This document shows positions 1 to 7,927 of a DNA stretch of 61,574 nt, one piece after another. A program made the translations under genes and the position numbers. A model generated the notes under the pieces. The model worked only from the letters and a program-made list of their open reading frames with translations, was not told the DNA's origin and ran no database searches. The DNA is from Lachnospiraceae bacterium (lineage in GTDB: Bacteria > Bacillota > Clostridia > Lachnospirales > Lachnospiraceae). The DNA is taken from assembly GCA_024682835.1 (NCBI GenBank), contig JAIKYU010000032.1, forward strand, positions 1-61,574, read 5' to 3'. The number at the start of each line of letters is the position of its first letter. Positions within the stretch are counted from its first letter, which is position 1.

Positions 1-2
1 AT

Positions 3-125
3 AACCATTATGAGCTCATGCGCGTGATGGGATGGTCCAGCGACTGTACCGGCAATTATGCAGCTGCGATCGACGACAGCATGTACGACCGCGTCACCGC
101 ACTGGGAAAGTCAGATAAATCCTGA
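3..125 (+). CDS. C-terminal end of an unidentified protein (partial)
   Basis: An open frame enters from the left edge and gives 40 codons (beginning NHYELMRVMG and ending KSDKS) before a TGA at 123-125. Codon use looks natural, with no internal stop. I do not recognise the family from this fragment. It is followed by a hairpin at 168-196, which fits the end of a transcription unit. Confidence 0.5.
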   Translation, partial: NHYELMRVMGWSSDCTGNYAAAIDDSMYDRVTALGKSDKS

Positions 126-167
126 TCTGCACCCGGTTGCACCTCCTCCTCCCGGAAACAAAAAAGC

Positions 168-196
168 CGCAATCCCTTATCAAATAAAGGATTGCG
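168..196 (-). terminator. Rho-independent terminator, mainly for the minus strand
   Basis: An inverted repeat of about 13 bp (CGCAATCCCTTAT against ATAAAGGATTGCG, one mismatch) with a very short loop. On the minus strand it is followed by the complement of an A-run at 158-165, that is, a T-run. It would end minus-strand transcripts coming through tRNA-Met, and could act weakly on the plus-strand gene ending at 125. Confidence 0.6.
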
Positions 197-210
197 ACCT
201 CTTCATCAAG

Positions 211-325
211 TAGCGAGGGGGGGACTCGAAGTCTCCGCTTCGCTCCGGTCGGCGCTAAGCGGACGTCCACTGGACGTCCAGCGCCCTCTCCACCGCTCCG
301 CGGTGTCTCGGGTTCGAGTCTCCGG
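211..325. repeat. tRNA-derived inverted element
   Basis: Positions 211-230 repeat exactly the 3' end of the nearby tRNA-Met (TAGCGAGG through GACTCGAA). Positions 298-323 on the opposite strand closely resemble the same tRNA's 3' half, from the anticodon stem through the T-arm (GGTTCGAGTC at 311-320). The two inverted tRNA pieces enclose a core with nested palindromes: CCGCTT...AAGCGG and two GGACGTCC copies. It cannot fold as a tRNA, because the 5' half is missing. It may be a trace of a tRNA-targeted mobile element or a repetitive extragenic element; that is inference. Confidence 0.45.
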
Positions 326-368
326 ATAACAGAAAAGAGAGCCCCTTCGGGACTCTCTTTTCTGTTAT
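326..368. terminator. Strong bidirectional hairpin next to tRNA-Met
   Basis: A nearly perfect inverted repeat: ATAACAGAAAAGAGAG pairs with CTCTCTTTTCTGTTAT around a CCCCTTCGGG centre. It starts right at the 3' end of the minus-strand tRNA, so it probably both ends tRNA transcription and positions 3' processing. The T-rich arm on either strand makes it usable in both directions. Confidence 0.65.
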
Positions 369-441
369 AGCGAGGGGGGGACTCGAACCCTCGACACCGC
401 GGGTATGAACCGCGTGCTCTAGCCAGCTGAGCTACCTCGCC
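368..441 (-). tRNA. tRNA-Met (anticodon CAT)
   Basis: The reverse complement gives a full cloverleaf of 74 nt. The acceptor GGCGAGG pairs with CCTCGCT (one G-T wobble at the first pair) and the discriminator is A. The D-arm holds AGCTCAGCTGG, the anticodon stem CGCGG/CCGCG encloses TTCATAC with anticodon CAT, and the T-arm is GAGGG-TTCGAGT-CCCCC. No CCA is encoded. The D-arm and the paired first position suggest elongator rather than initiator Met; a tRNA-Ile2 (lysidine-modified CAT) cannot be excluded by eye. Confidence 0.9.
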
Positions 442-501
442 AAAACGACTTACCCATTGTACACAGTCTGGATGAAGATGTCAAGTCATCGACAAAACTT
501 A

Positions 502-1146
502 TTATATCCGCCTCTTTAATTGCTCGCGCATGGCACGAAGGGCCTTTCCGCGATGGCTGATGGCGTTCTTTTCCTCCGGAGAAATCTCCGCTGAGGTTTT
601 GCCGTAATCCGGCAGAAAGAAGATCGGATCATAGCCGAATCCGTTTTCCCCGGCAATGTCATCGGCGATACGCCCCTCCATCGTCTCCTGCGAAATCAGA
701 ACCTCTGCCCTCTCCGACGGATGATTCTCCGTGCCGGCCCTTACGATTTCAGCCGCGACAGCACACACAAAGCGCGCGGATCTGTGCTCCGCGGGCACAT
801 CGTTCAACCGTTCCAGAATCATCCGGTTTTTCTGATCATAGGGCGTCTCGTGTCCGAGATATCGCGCGGAATATATGCCGGGCTCACCGCCCAGCGCATC
901 GATGACCAGTCCCGAGTCGTCCGCCATCACGATCACATCCTCCGAAAAGCGGCCGCTCTCCTTTACCAGTGCGGCGCAGGCACGAACCTTGATTTCCGCA
1001 TTTTCGGCAAAGGTGCTCCCTGTTTCTTCGGGATCCGCGCTCACCCCGGCCTCCTTCATGGAAACCGTCTCATCCGCAAGGTCACTCATAATCTCGCGAA
1101 TCTCACGCAGCTTGTTCTCATTTCCTGTTGCGAAAATGATCTTCAT
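502..1146 (-). CDS. rdgB: XTP/dITP diphosphatase (RdgB/HAM1 family)
   Basis: A 214-residue cytosolic enzyme that hydrolyses non-canonical purine nucleotides (ITP, dITP, XTP) to the monophosphate plus pyrophosphate, cleaning the nucleotide pool. The N-terminal FATGNENK motif, the central MADDSGL active-site motif with LGGEPGIYSARY, and the C-terminal GFGYDPIF and ISHRGKAL segments are all present, and the length is normal. I chose the ATG at 1146, where MKIIFATGN begins, because GAGGAGGAA precedes it; a start 24 nt upstream lacks both family similarity and a good binding site. Its start lies 1 nt after the stop of the amidase-like gene, so the two are surely co-transcribed. Confidence 0.95.
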   Translation of the reverse strand: MKIIFATGNENKLREIREIMSDLADETVSMKEAGVSADPEETGSTFAENAEIKVRACAALVKESGRFSEDVIVMADDSGLVIDALGGEPGIYSARYLGHETPYDQKNRMILERLNDVPAEHRSARFVCAVAAEIVRAGTENHPSERAEVLISQETMEGRIADDIAGENGFGYDPIFFLPDYGKTSAEISPEEKNAISHRGKALRAMREQLKRRI

Positions 1147-1147
1147 T

Positions 1148-2170
1148 TCATTCCTCCTCCATCGCGGCAAATACCTGCTCTATCACCTGCGCAATCCCGT
1201 CCGCGATCTCCTCCGGCATCTCAGGTGCGGCAAAACGCTCTGAATCCGCGGAATCCGAAGGATCTCCCAACGTGATCACGGCTGCCGGAACGGTCACGGC
1301 TGCGAGAACCGGATCCTCCATACCGACCGGCACCGTGCCGATCGAGGGGCAGCCCGTGGACCGGACAATGGCCTCCGTCAGTTCATACGCAAACCGGGCG
1401 TTGTTGTACTTTCTCAAATACCAGGTCTCATTATAGCCGATCTGCAGTCCCGGCTGATCTCCTGTCCGGATGCGGATGTAGCAGTCCGCGTCCGCCGTTT
1501 TCAAAAGCGTCTGATTCTGCTCCTCTCCACCGGCGCGCGTGAGATAGACCCGGGTGTCGGTGTTGTCCGCATAGCGCATCACCAGCGCCTGTGCCGCCGC
1601 GGTAACGATATCCTGCTCCTCCGCATTTCCGGACTCGGGATCCACCAGAACCACATGCCTGTAAATCTCGGCAGGCGGAAGAAGCTGAACACGCAGCGTG
1701 CCCTCCGCCAATTCCGTCATCGGCTCATAAAAACCCGTCAGTCCGAAACGAAGAGTCAGTTCCGAACGTCCTCCCCGCACATACACCGCTTCCCGTATTT
1801 TTTCCGGATTGGCCGTGATGATCGTGCCGCTCTTGTCATAACTGCCGCGTGTTGTGCGCAGCGTGATCCAGAGCTGGTGTGAAAGATAATGATTCTCCGC
1901 CCGGACATCCTCCGAACGGATTCCCATGGGAAGAGGAATGGTCAGATCCGTCGCATCCCCCGGTGCCGGAGAGGCCAGATCAAGCACCTTGCTGTCCGGG
2001 GCGTCCTCCTGCATGTCATCCGCCGGCTGTTGACCCGACGTTTCACGGGTCTGGATGCTCCCGGCGATCACCACCGGCTTCGTTGCGGCGCGCCAGAGGC
2101 ACACGGCCAGCGCGACAACGGAAAACGCTGCCGTAAGTCTGGCGACCAGTTTCATCTGCGCTTCATTCAT
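1148..2170 (-). CDS. Membrane-anchored, degenerate N-acetylmuramoyl-L-alanine amidase-like protein
   Basis: 340 residues: an N-terminal membrane anchor (about 10-28), a beta-rich AMIN-like stretch (about 70-165) and an Amidase_3-like domain (about 172-335). The amidase fold signature is readable (VVLVDP, VYLTR, ADADCYIRI, ETWYL, VPAAVITLG), but active-site positions are changed. The family's GHGG zinc His falls in DPESG (177-181), the SIHAN zinc His corresponds to R235, and the catalytic Glu of VELGF corresponds to T300. It is therefore probably a peptidoglycan-binding or regulatory pseudoenzyme outside the membrane. The ATG at 2170 was chosen because ATGAATGA overlaps the end of the upstream methyltransferase gene; a start 60 nt upstream would lie deep inside that gene. 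Confidence 0.7.
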   Translation of the reverse strand: MNEAQMKLVARLTAAFSVVALAVCLWRAATKPVVIAGSIQTRETSGQQPADDMQEDAPDSKVLDLASPAPGDATDLTIPLPMGIRSEDVRAENHYLSHQLWITLRTTRGSYDKSGTIITANPEKIREAVYVRGGRSELTLRFGLTGFYEPMTELAEGTLRVQLLPPAEIYRHVVLVDPESGNAEEQDIVTAAAQALVMRYADNTDTRVYLTRAGGEEQNQTLLKTADADCYIRIRTGDQPGLQIGYNETWYLRKYNNARFAYELTEAIVRSTGCPSIGTVPVGMEDPVLAAVTVPAAVITLGDPSDSADSERFAAPEMPEEIADGIAQVIEQVFAAMEEE

Positions 2171-3338
2171 GTGAGGCCGCTCCCCGTCTGGGCGGCTTGG
2201 GACCAAAATACTGGTAAAAGCGGGTTTCAATCATCCCGTTGTAAAGCTTTCTGTTTTTATCCGCCTTTCTTCCGATCGCGCGCTCCGCATCGGGATAGGA
2301 GGTGATGACATACATCGACCAGCATTCCAGCGCCGCATAGCGTTCGCCGAGTACCCGGTACAGCGCCTCCAGCGATTCCTTATCCTCAGCCCCCAGACGC
2401 TCTCCGTAAGGCGGATTGGTGACGATAAAGCCGTATTTTTTCCTGTGGCTCAGTGCCCGCACATCACGGGTCTGAAAATGCACCAGTTCCTCTACGCCGG
2501 CTTCCCGTGCGGATATTTTGGCCACCTCGATCGCCTGCGGATCAATGTCATAGCCCTGCAGATCCGTCTCAATCTCCGTGTCAATGGCGGCATAAGCCTC
2601 CCGTCTGCATTCCTTCCACACTTCATTCGGGATCAGATTTTCCCAGCGCTGTGCCGTAAAGCTCCGCCCGATCCCCGGAGCGATATGGGCCGCCATCATG
2701 GCCGCCTCAATGAGAAAGGTTCCGCTTCCGCAGAACGGATCCACAAGGATTCTGTCCGGCCGCCAGGGTGTGAGCATCAGCAGAGCGGCCGCCAGATTCT
2801 CCGCGATAGGAGCGGTGACGTTGCTCTTTCGATAGCCGCGCTTATGCAGGGAATCTCCCGTGGTATCCAGACAGACATCCACCATGTCGTCCATGAGAAA
2901 CACGCGCAGAGGATAGGATTCTCCATCCTCCGGAAAGCGCTCCAGCCGGTAGCGCTCCTTCATCCGCTCAACAATCGCTTTCTTGACGATCCTCTGGATA
3001 TCCGACGGAGAGAAGAGCTTGCTCCGGACACTGACCGCCTTGGTCACCCAGAACTTTGCATCGCGCGGAAGCCAGTTTTCCCAGGGCAGCGCCCTGACGC
3101 CTTCAAAGAGCTCGTCCCAGTTGCGGGCGGGGAATCGTCCGATCCGAAGCAGCACCCGTTCCGCGCTTCTTAAATGCAGATTGGCACGGACGATACCGCC
3201 TGTATCCTTTGCAGCAAAAGTAACCCGGCCATCCCGCGTATCCGTCACCGAAAAGCCGAGTCCCTGCAGTTCCCGTTTGACCACCGCTTCCAGGCCGAAA
3301 TGGCAGGGTGCGATGAGTTCCACGCCTGATTCCGACAC
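2163..3338 (-). CDS. THUMP-domain class I SAM-dependent RNA methyltransferase (YpsC/RlmL-like)
   Basis: 391 residues. The N-terminal THUMP RNA-binding domain (about 50-165) follows a ferredoxin-like segment beginning ELIAPCHFGLE. The C-terminal Rossmann methyltransferase (about 165-380) shows DPFCGSGTFLIEAA for SAM binding and NPPYGERLG, the N6/N2-methyltransferase NPPY motif. The family methylates guanine N2 in 23S rRNA (the m2G2445-type activity of RlmL); I infer the same target class. Its stop overlaps the start of the amidase-like gene by 8 nt and it starts 2 nt after the membrane protein gene, so translation is coupled in this operon. Confidence 0.88.
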   Translation of the reverse strand: MSESGVELIAPCHFGLEAVVKRELQGLGFSVTDTRDGRVTFAAKDTGGIVRANLHLRSAERVLLRIGRFPARNWDELFEGVRALPWENWLPRDAKFWVTKAVSVRSKLFSPSDIQRIVKKAIVERMKERYRLERFPEDGESYPLRVFLMDDMVDVCLDTTGDSLHKRGYRKSNVTAPIAENLAAALLMLTPWRPDRILVDPFCGSGTFLIEAAMMAAHIAPGIGRSFTAQRWENLIPNEVWKECRREAYAAIDTEIETDLQGYDIDPQAIEVAKISAREAGVEELVHFQTRDVRALSHRKKYGFIVTNPPYGERLGAEDKESLEALYRVLGERYAALECWSMYVITSYPDAERAIGRKADKNRKLYNGMIETRFYQYFGPKPPRRGAASHE

Positions 3339-3340
3339 GG

Positions 3341-3892
3341 TTATTCCTCTTTGCGGACAGGTCCCTGCGGCGGTCCCTGCGGCGGCAGGTTGACACCGTA
3401 TTTGTTCATGGTCCGCTTCAGAAGGATCGGTGTGAAAATGTAGATCAGAACAAATCCCACGACCATGCAGATGGCCAGGGAAGAAGCAAACATCGGTCCG
3501 TACGACAGGGGAGCCTGCCCGCCGCTTGCCCGCATCACCTGCATATAAGCAAACGCGGTCATGGCAAGCGTAATCACGGGGGTGTAAATCAGGTCGGAAA
3601 CCAGCGTCTCCAGACAGCGCTTGCCGATACCCGGCTTCATGTTTTTCGACACCGATGCGCTCACCTTGTGAATCGGTACCAGGAAACCGATGAGCAGACT
3701 GATCGCAAAGCTGATGGCAAAGCTTGTAAGCACACTCACGATCAGCTGCGGCACGCCGATCCTGCCGGCCGCAAGATTACCGATATTGCCCGTAAGCACC
3801 CCCACAACCGAAAGACACGCGCTCATCACCAGTCCCATATACAGACTCATCTGCCGGCCGACCTTTTTCATCTTTTGCTCCATCGGATTCAT
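3341..3892 (-). CDS. Four-helix membrane protein, DUF2798-like
   Basis: 183 residues with four predicted membrane helices arranged as two similar pairs (about 18-37, 48-72, 100-120, 132-155). Each pair is separated by a cytoplasmic loop, which suggests an internal duplication of a two-helix DUF2798-like unit. The C-terminus is proline/glycine-rich (PPQGPPQGP). The start at 3892 has an AAAGGAGATGGG binding site. No function is known. It sits between the peptidoglycan-recycling fusion gene and the RNA methyltransferase, 2 nt from the latter. Confidence 0.7.
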   Translation of the reverse strand: MNPMEQKMKKVGRQMSLYMGLVMSACLSVVGVLTGNIGNLAAGRIGVPQLIVSVLTSFAISFAISLLIGFLVPIHKVSASVSKNMKPGIGKRCLETLVSDLIYTPVITLAMTAFAYMQVMRASGGQAPLSYGPMFASSLAICMVVGFVLIYIFTPILLKRTMNKYGVNLPPQGPPQGPVRKEE

Positions 3893-3983
3893 CCCATCTC
3901 CTTTCCCTGTTTATCGGTGTTTTACGCCTGTATCATCATAACCAATGTTTCTCCGGCAATCAATCCTTTTTCATGATTTCCGA

Positions 3984-6713
3984 TCACTCTTCATAGAGCA
4001 GGTACGGTCTTCTCTGCGTGAGAAATGCCGCAATTCCGTCCTGCCAGGATGCCTTGATTTCCTCAGCGCTTTTTCCCGCAATGATCTGTCTGCGCAGATC
4101 GTCGGAGCCGCTGAGCAGATCCAGGTAGTATCGTCCGCTTCCGTCCGGTTTCCCGAAGAATTCGACGTTCGGATAGGCATCCCGGACCGTTGTGAAAGCT
4201 TCGATCAGATAGGTCAGGTCGATCCCCGCATCCCGGATGGAATCCAGCGGGATGTCCCTGAGATCCCGGCCGTAGCAGGCCTCGTTTATATACGGCGGAT
4301 TCTTTGCCCCCTCCATGCTTACCGGGGTAAAGCTGAAGGTGTAGGATGACAGGCCCTTCAGGGCGGGGCATCCGATCACCTCAAACGGGGACGTCGTTCC
4401 TCTCCCGACGGAAATCACGGTGTTTTCAAAGAAGCAGGTGGATGCATAGAGATAAACCGCCCGCATGTCCTTGAGATTCGGCGAGGGACTTAAGACCAGG
4501 GAGGTCTTCGTGCGATGGGAATAGTTTCTGCAGGGAATCACCGTCAGGCGGCAGGCCTCCCTGCCGGAAGAAAGCCACCCCTCCCCGTTGATCATCCGGG
4601 CAAGCTCTCCCAGGGTCATGCCATGCACCACCGGAATCGGCAGTTGTCCGACACCGGACCGGTATTCCTTCTGCAGAACCGGGCCATCCACATAGTAGCC
4701 GTTCGGATTGGGACGGTCCAGCACGACGACCTCCTTGCCGCTTTGCGCGCAGGCATCCATCAGATAATAAAGCAGGATGTGGTGGGTATAGAATCGAAGC
4801 CCCACGTCCTGGAGGTCAACCACCAGCACATCGAAACGCGCCATATCCTCGGCCGTGGGATGCCCGTTTCTGGGGCCGATCAGGGACAGAACCGGCACAC
4901 CGGTCTTCCCGTCTCTCGAATCGCCCACCTGTTCACCCGCATCCGCAGTACCGCGGAATCCGTGCTCCGGAGAAAAGACCGCCTCCACCGAAATGCCCCG
5001 TTCCTGGAGTGCGTCTAGAATGTGGGGGCCGTACCCGATTTCCCTTCCCGAACGATCCTGGCCAAACGGCGTCAGACCGTCATCCGAGGTGATGGCATCC
5101 CTTTCGGCGTCCGTCCTGTCGCCGACAATCCCTGTCTGGTTGGTGAAGAGCGCCACACGCTTTCCTTTCAGCAGCGGAAGAAAGGTGTCCGTCTGTTCGT
5201 CGCCGAGAATGACGGCATCCGTTTCGTTCTGCGCCTTAAGGGCAATCTGCCGCTCCGTCTCCCGGTGGGCATCGCTTCCGACCCCTTCCTGCGCAGCCCG
5301 GATCTGCTCCTGTGTCACGGAAAAATCTGTCTGCTCCAGCAGTCCGTATTTCTGCTTCAGCGCAAGAATCCGCCGGACCGACTCCTCAATACGGGCGGTT
5401 TCTATCTCTCCGCTTTCGGCGAGTGATACCGCCGTATCCAGCAGGGTCTGCACCTGCACCAGAGAGTCTTCATCCCAGACCGGCGGAAGCAGAAGCAGAT
5501 CAACGCCTGCATTGATCGCCATCCGCAGCACATCCTCCTGCCGAAAGCTTTTGGCCACCGCCGCCATATCCAGCGCATCCGACATGACAACCCCCGAGAA
5601 GCCCATATCGCCGCGAAGAATATCGGTAAGAATCACCCGGCTCATGGTGGCCGGGACGGCGATTTTTTCGCCGGAAAGTGATTCACAGGTCTCCTTCTCT
5701 ATTTCCGGAAACTGGATATGCGCGGTCATCACCATCTCGGCGCCCGCGTCAATGGCTGCCTGGAACGGAATGAGTTCACATTTCCTCAGCTCCTCATAGG
5801 TGCAGTTGATCACCGGCAGTCCCGTGTGGCTGTCCGTATCGGTGTTTCCGTGGCCGGGAAAATGCTTCAACGTGGGGATGATACCGGACTGATGGAGCCC
5901 CTCCATATAGGCCAGACCGTATTCCGCCACGATCTGCGGATCGTCTGAGAAGGAACGGTCACCGATCACGGGATTGGCGGGATTGTTGTTGACGTCCAGC
6001 ACGGGAGCAAGATCCACCTGCATTCCCAAAAGGCCGATCTCCTTCCCGTGAATGGCGGCCATCAGCCGGGCGTTTTCCGGATCGCCCGTCGCCGCCAGCA
6101 TCCGGTTGCCGACGCCGGTTGTGCCGAACGACAGCCGGGTCACCCGGCCGCCCTCCTGGTCGGTACAGACAAACAAAGGCACGCCCCCGCCCTCCAGGGT
6201 GGCCGTCTGCATCGAAGACACCAGTCGAAGCGTCTGTTCCGCATCCACGCAGTTTTCCGCAAAAAGAACCACACCGCCGAAACGCGCTCCGGCGATCAGT
6301 TCCCTGACTTCCCCCTCCAGTTCGGTAACCGCCACCGGTTGTTTTCCATCCGGCGCCCACTTGCGAAAAGAAGGAACCATCATCTGCGCAAGCTTATCCC
6401 GCAGCGTCATCTCCCCCATAAGCACCTCCACCGGATCTGTCTCTGTGATTTCCGCAGGCTTCGTTTCCTGCTCTTCCTCTCCCGTCCAGAGCGCCACGGT
6501 CGTGTCCGTCTCCTCCAAAATCGGTTCGATCGGCTCCGCCCCGGATATGCCGGAAATGGATGTCTCTTCCTCCGCTTTTTCCGTCTTCCCAAAGGCACAG
6601 GCGGAAAGGACGACACAAAGCAGAAAACAAACTGACAACAACAGCCACCCCGGCAGCCGTCCCGTAAACAAACGCCATCCCCGTCCGCCGGCCCGTCCCG
6701 GGCGCGGATTCAT
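3984..6713 (-). CDS. Lipoprotein fusion of GH3 beta-N-acetylglucosaminidase (NagZ) and exo-beta-N-acetylmuramidase (NamZ, DUF1343/GH171)
   Basis: 909 residues. A lipoprotein signal peptide ends in LSAC (Cys39), so the enzyme is probably tethered outside the membrane. Residues about 100-440 form a NagZ-type GH3 domain with the KHFPGHG (283-289) and DSH (294-296) catalytic loop and the likely nucleophile Asp379 in VMSDALDM. Residues about 500-905 form a DUF1343/NamZ domain (FSPEHGFRG, DLQDVGLRFYT, PSPNL, SVGRGT, PFEV). Separate NagZ and NamZ are known to remove GlcNAc and MurNAc in turn from wall fragments; here both are on one chain. The ATG at 6713 overlaps the stop of the upstream PseG-like gene (ATGA). 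The longer frame to 6848 would lie inside that gene and lacks a signal peptide. Confidence 0.85.
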   Translation of the reverse strand: MNPRPGRAGGRGWRLFTGRLPGWLLLSVCFLLCVVLSACAFGKTEKAEEETSISGISGAEPIEPILEETDTTVALWTGEEEQETKPAEITETDPVEVLMGEMTLRDKLAQMMVPSFRKWAPDGKQPVAVTELEGEVRELIAGARFGGVVLFAENCVDAEQTLRLVSSMQTATLEGGGVPLFVCTDQEGGRVTRLSFGTTGVGNRMLAATGDPENARLMAAIHGKEIGLLGMQVDLAPVLDVNNNPANPVIGDRSFSDDPQIVAEYGLAYMEGLHQSGIIPTLKHFPGHGNTDTDSHTGLPVINCTYEELRKCELIPFQAAIDAGAEMVMTAHIQFPEIEKETCESLSGEKIAVPATMSRVILTDILRGDMGFSGVVMSDALDMAAVAKSFRQEDVLRMAINAGVDLLLLPPVWDEDSLVQVQTLLDTAVSLAESGEIETARIEESVRRILALKQKYGLLEQTDFSVTQEQIRAAQEGVGSDAHRETERQIALKAQNETDAVILGDEQTDTFLPLLKGKRVALFTNQTGIVGDRTDAERDAITSDDGLTPFGQDRSGREIGYGPHILDALQERGISVEAVFSPEHGFRGTADAGEQVGDSRDGKTGVPVLSLIGPRNGHPTAEDMARFDVLVVDLQDVGLRFYTHHILLYYLMDACAQSGKEVVVLDRPNPNGYYVDGPVLQKEYRSGVGQLPIPVVHGMTLGELARMINGEGWLSSGREACRLTVIPCRNYSHRTKTSLVLSPSPNLKDMRAVYLYASTCFFENTVISVGRGTTSPFEVIGCPALKGLSSYTFSFTPVSMEGAKNPPYINEACYGRDLRDIPLDSIRDAGIDLTYLIEAFTTVRDAYPNVEFFGKPDGSGRYYLDLLSGSDDLRRQIIAGKSAEEIKASWQDGIAAFLTQRRPYLLYEE

Positions 6714-7762
6714 TTCAGATTTCGTATATACTCGCACATCGCCACCGTGGCACGCATCGCGCCTTTTCCGTCCGTCACATTCCGCATCCTTTCGGACAGC
6801 ATGCGTCTCTTTTCGGCATTTTCCAGCCTGCCGGTCGTTGCCACCCATTGCAGTGCGGCATGCGCGCTGCTTTCCGCACCTGCCGCATCCCTGGCACTTC
6901 CCGCGTCAAAAACGACCCCCTGAAGCGTTTCCATGACGCCCTCCTGATCCGGTCCGAACACGAAGGCCGCCGCCGGCACCCCTACGGCACACAGTTCAAA
7001 GAGTGTTGTGCCCGCGGCCGTGATTGCCAGATCCGAGGACTTCATGAGCGCCGCCATGTCCTCGACGTTTTGCAGCACCTCAATTCTCTGGTCCTTACCG
7101 GCAAGCGTTTTCAGCGCCTGATAGTCGTCAGAAAGACTGCCGACCACCAGGGAGAACGTCACATCCTCAAAAACAGGCTCTTTCGAATCACAGAACTCCC
7201 TGGCGATTCGAAGCGCCATATGTCTGGCATCCGCTCCGCCGGTCGTGACAAGAATCCGCTGCACCGTCTCCCGGCAAGGCATCCGCATATCCTCCGATCC
7301 GAAGATATTCCGCAGGGGCGCAAACATCGTTCCTGCAAGACATTTGCCGGCATGTCCGCGAACCCCCTCGGCCAGAGGACCGAGGCAGGCATATTGCAGC
7401 AGCAGGTCCACCGGATAGGAAAAAGCGTGCAGGTCATCGATATAACCGGTCCTGACAATTCCGCGGAGCCGTTCGAGGTAGGATTGTGACACAAAGTAGG
7501 AGTCAATCAACAGAAAATCGGTCCTGTTCTGCTTCAGTTCGCCGATTAACAGGGCAATCTCCCCGTCCGGGCGCCGGTAATCCGTCTGGAGCACAACGAT
7601 CGGCCACCCGCAGCCCTCTGCCAGAGCAGCGCTCTCCGAATCAGCGACGATCAGCCGGACAGCGGCACCCTGCCTGTCAAATGCATCCGCGAGTGCCAGA
7701 CAGCGTCTGACATGTCCGCTGGCTATCTCCCGGTTTCCGTCACACCGTATGTCAATTCGCAT
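6710..7762 (-). CDS. PseG/SpsG-like nucleotide-sugar hydrolase or glycosyltransferase-fold protein
   Basis: 350 residues with the GT-B fold features of PseG. The N-terminus is MRIDIRCDGNREIASGHVRRC, matching the family's GxGHxxRC; further matches are LLIDSYFVS, RILVTTGGADA and the C-terminal TAAGTTLFELCAVGVPA. PseG removes UDP from a diacetamido sugar on the way to pseudaminic acid, and SpsG is the spore-coat relative. No other pseudaminate or legionaminate genes are in the window, so the substrate is uncertain. It is the first gene of the minus-strand cell-wall cluster and overlaps the NagZ-NamZ gene by 4 nt. Confidence 0.75.
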   Translation of the reverse strand: MRIDIRCDGNREIASGHVRRCLALADAFDRQGAAVRLIVADSESAALAEGCGWPIVVLQTDYRRPDGEIALLIGELKQNRTDFLLIDSYFVSQSYLERLRGIVRTGYIDDLHAFSYPVDLLLQYACLGPLAEGVRGHAGKCLAGTMFAPLRNIFGSEDMRMPCRETVQRILVTTGGADARHMALRIAREFCDSKEPVFEDVTFSLVVGSLSDDYQALKTLAGKDQRIEVLQNVEDMAALMKSSDLAITAAGTTLFELCAVGVPAAAFVFGPDQEGVMETLQGVVFDAGSARDAAGAESSAHAALQWVATTGRLENAEKRRMLSERMRNVTDGKGAMRATVAMCEYIRNLK

Positions 7763-7854
7763 TCCTTTACCTTCCGTCTGACCTGAAGCATCAACTGTTT
7801 TGACCCTGTCATCATACCATATCCCCCTGTATTCGTCATCAGCAATACGCAGAC

Positions 7855-7883
7855 TTGATTTATTCCGTCAAACCACGTAAAAT
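7855..7883 (+). promoter_or_regulatory. Sigma-A type promoter of the hybrid kinase gene
   Basis: TTGATT (7855-7860), 17 nt spacer, TAAAAT (7878-7883). It lies 45 nt upstream of the ATG at 7928. A possible TTG start at 7883 overlaps the -10 box, which argues for the ATG. It also faces the divergent PseG-like gene. Confidence 0.6.
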
Positions 7884-7927
7884 TGGGAACGGCAGGTTCG
7901 CTGTTTTCGCCAGGGCGATATGTAACC

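Noticed and set aside
211-325. A second complete tRNA gene
   Set aside because: Only 3'-half-like pieces are present, in opposite orientations; no acceptor or D-arm partner can be formed.
6714-6848. 45-residue N-terminal extension of the NagZ-NamZ protein
   Set aside because: It lies inside the PseG-like gene in another frame and would bury the lipoprotein signal peptide.
7883-7927. TTG start giving the hybrid kinase 15 extra residues
   Set aside because: The TTG overlaps the -10 box of a good promoter and has no binding site.
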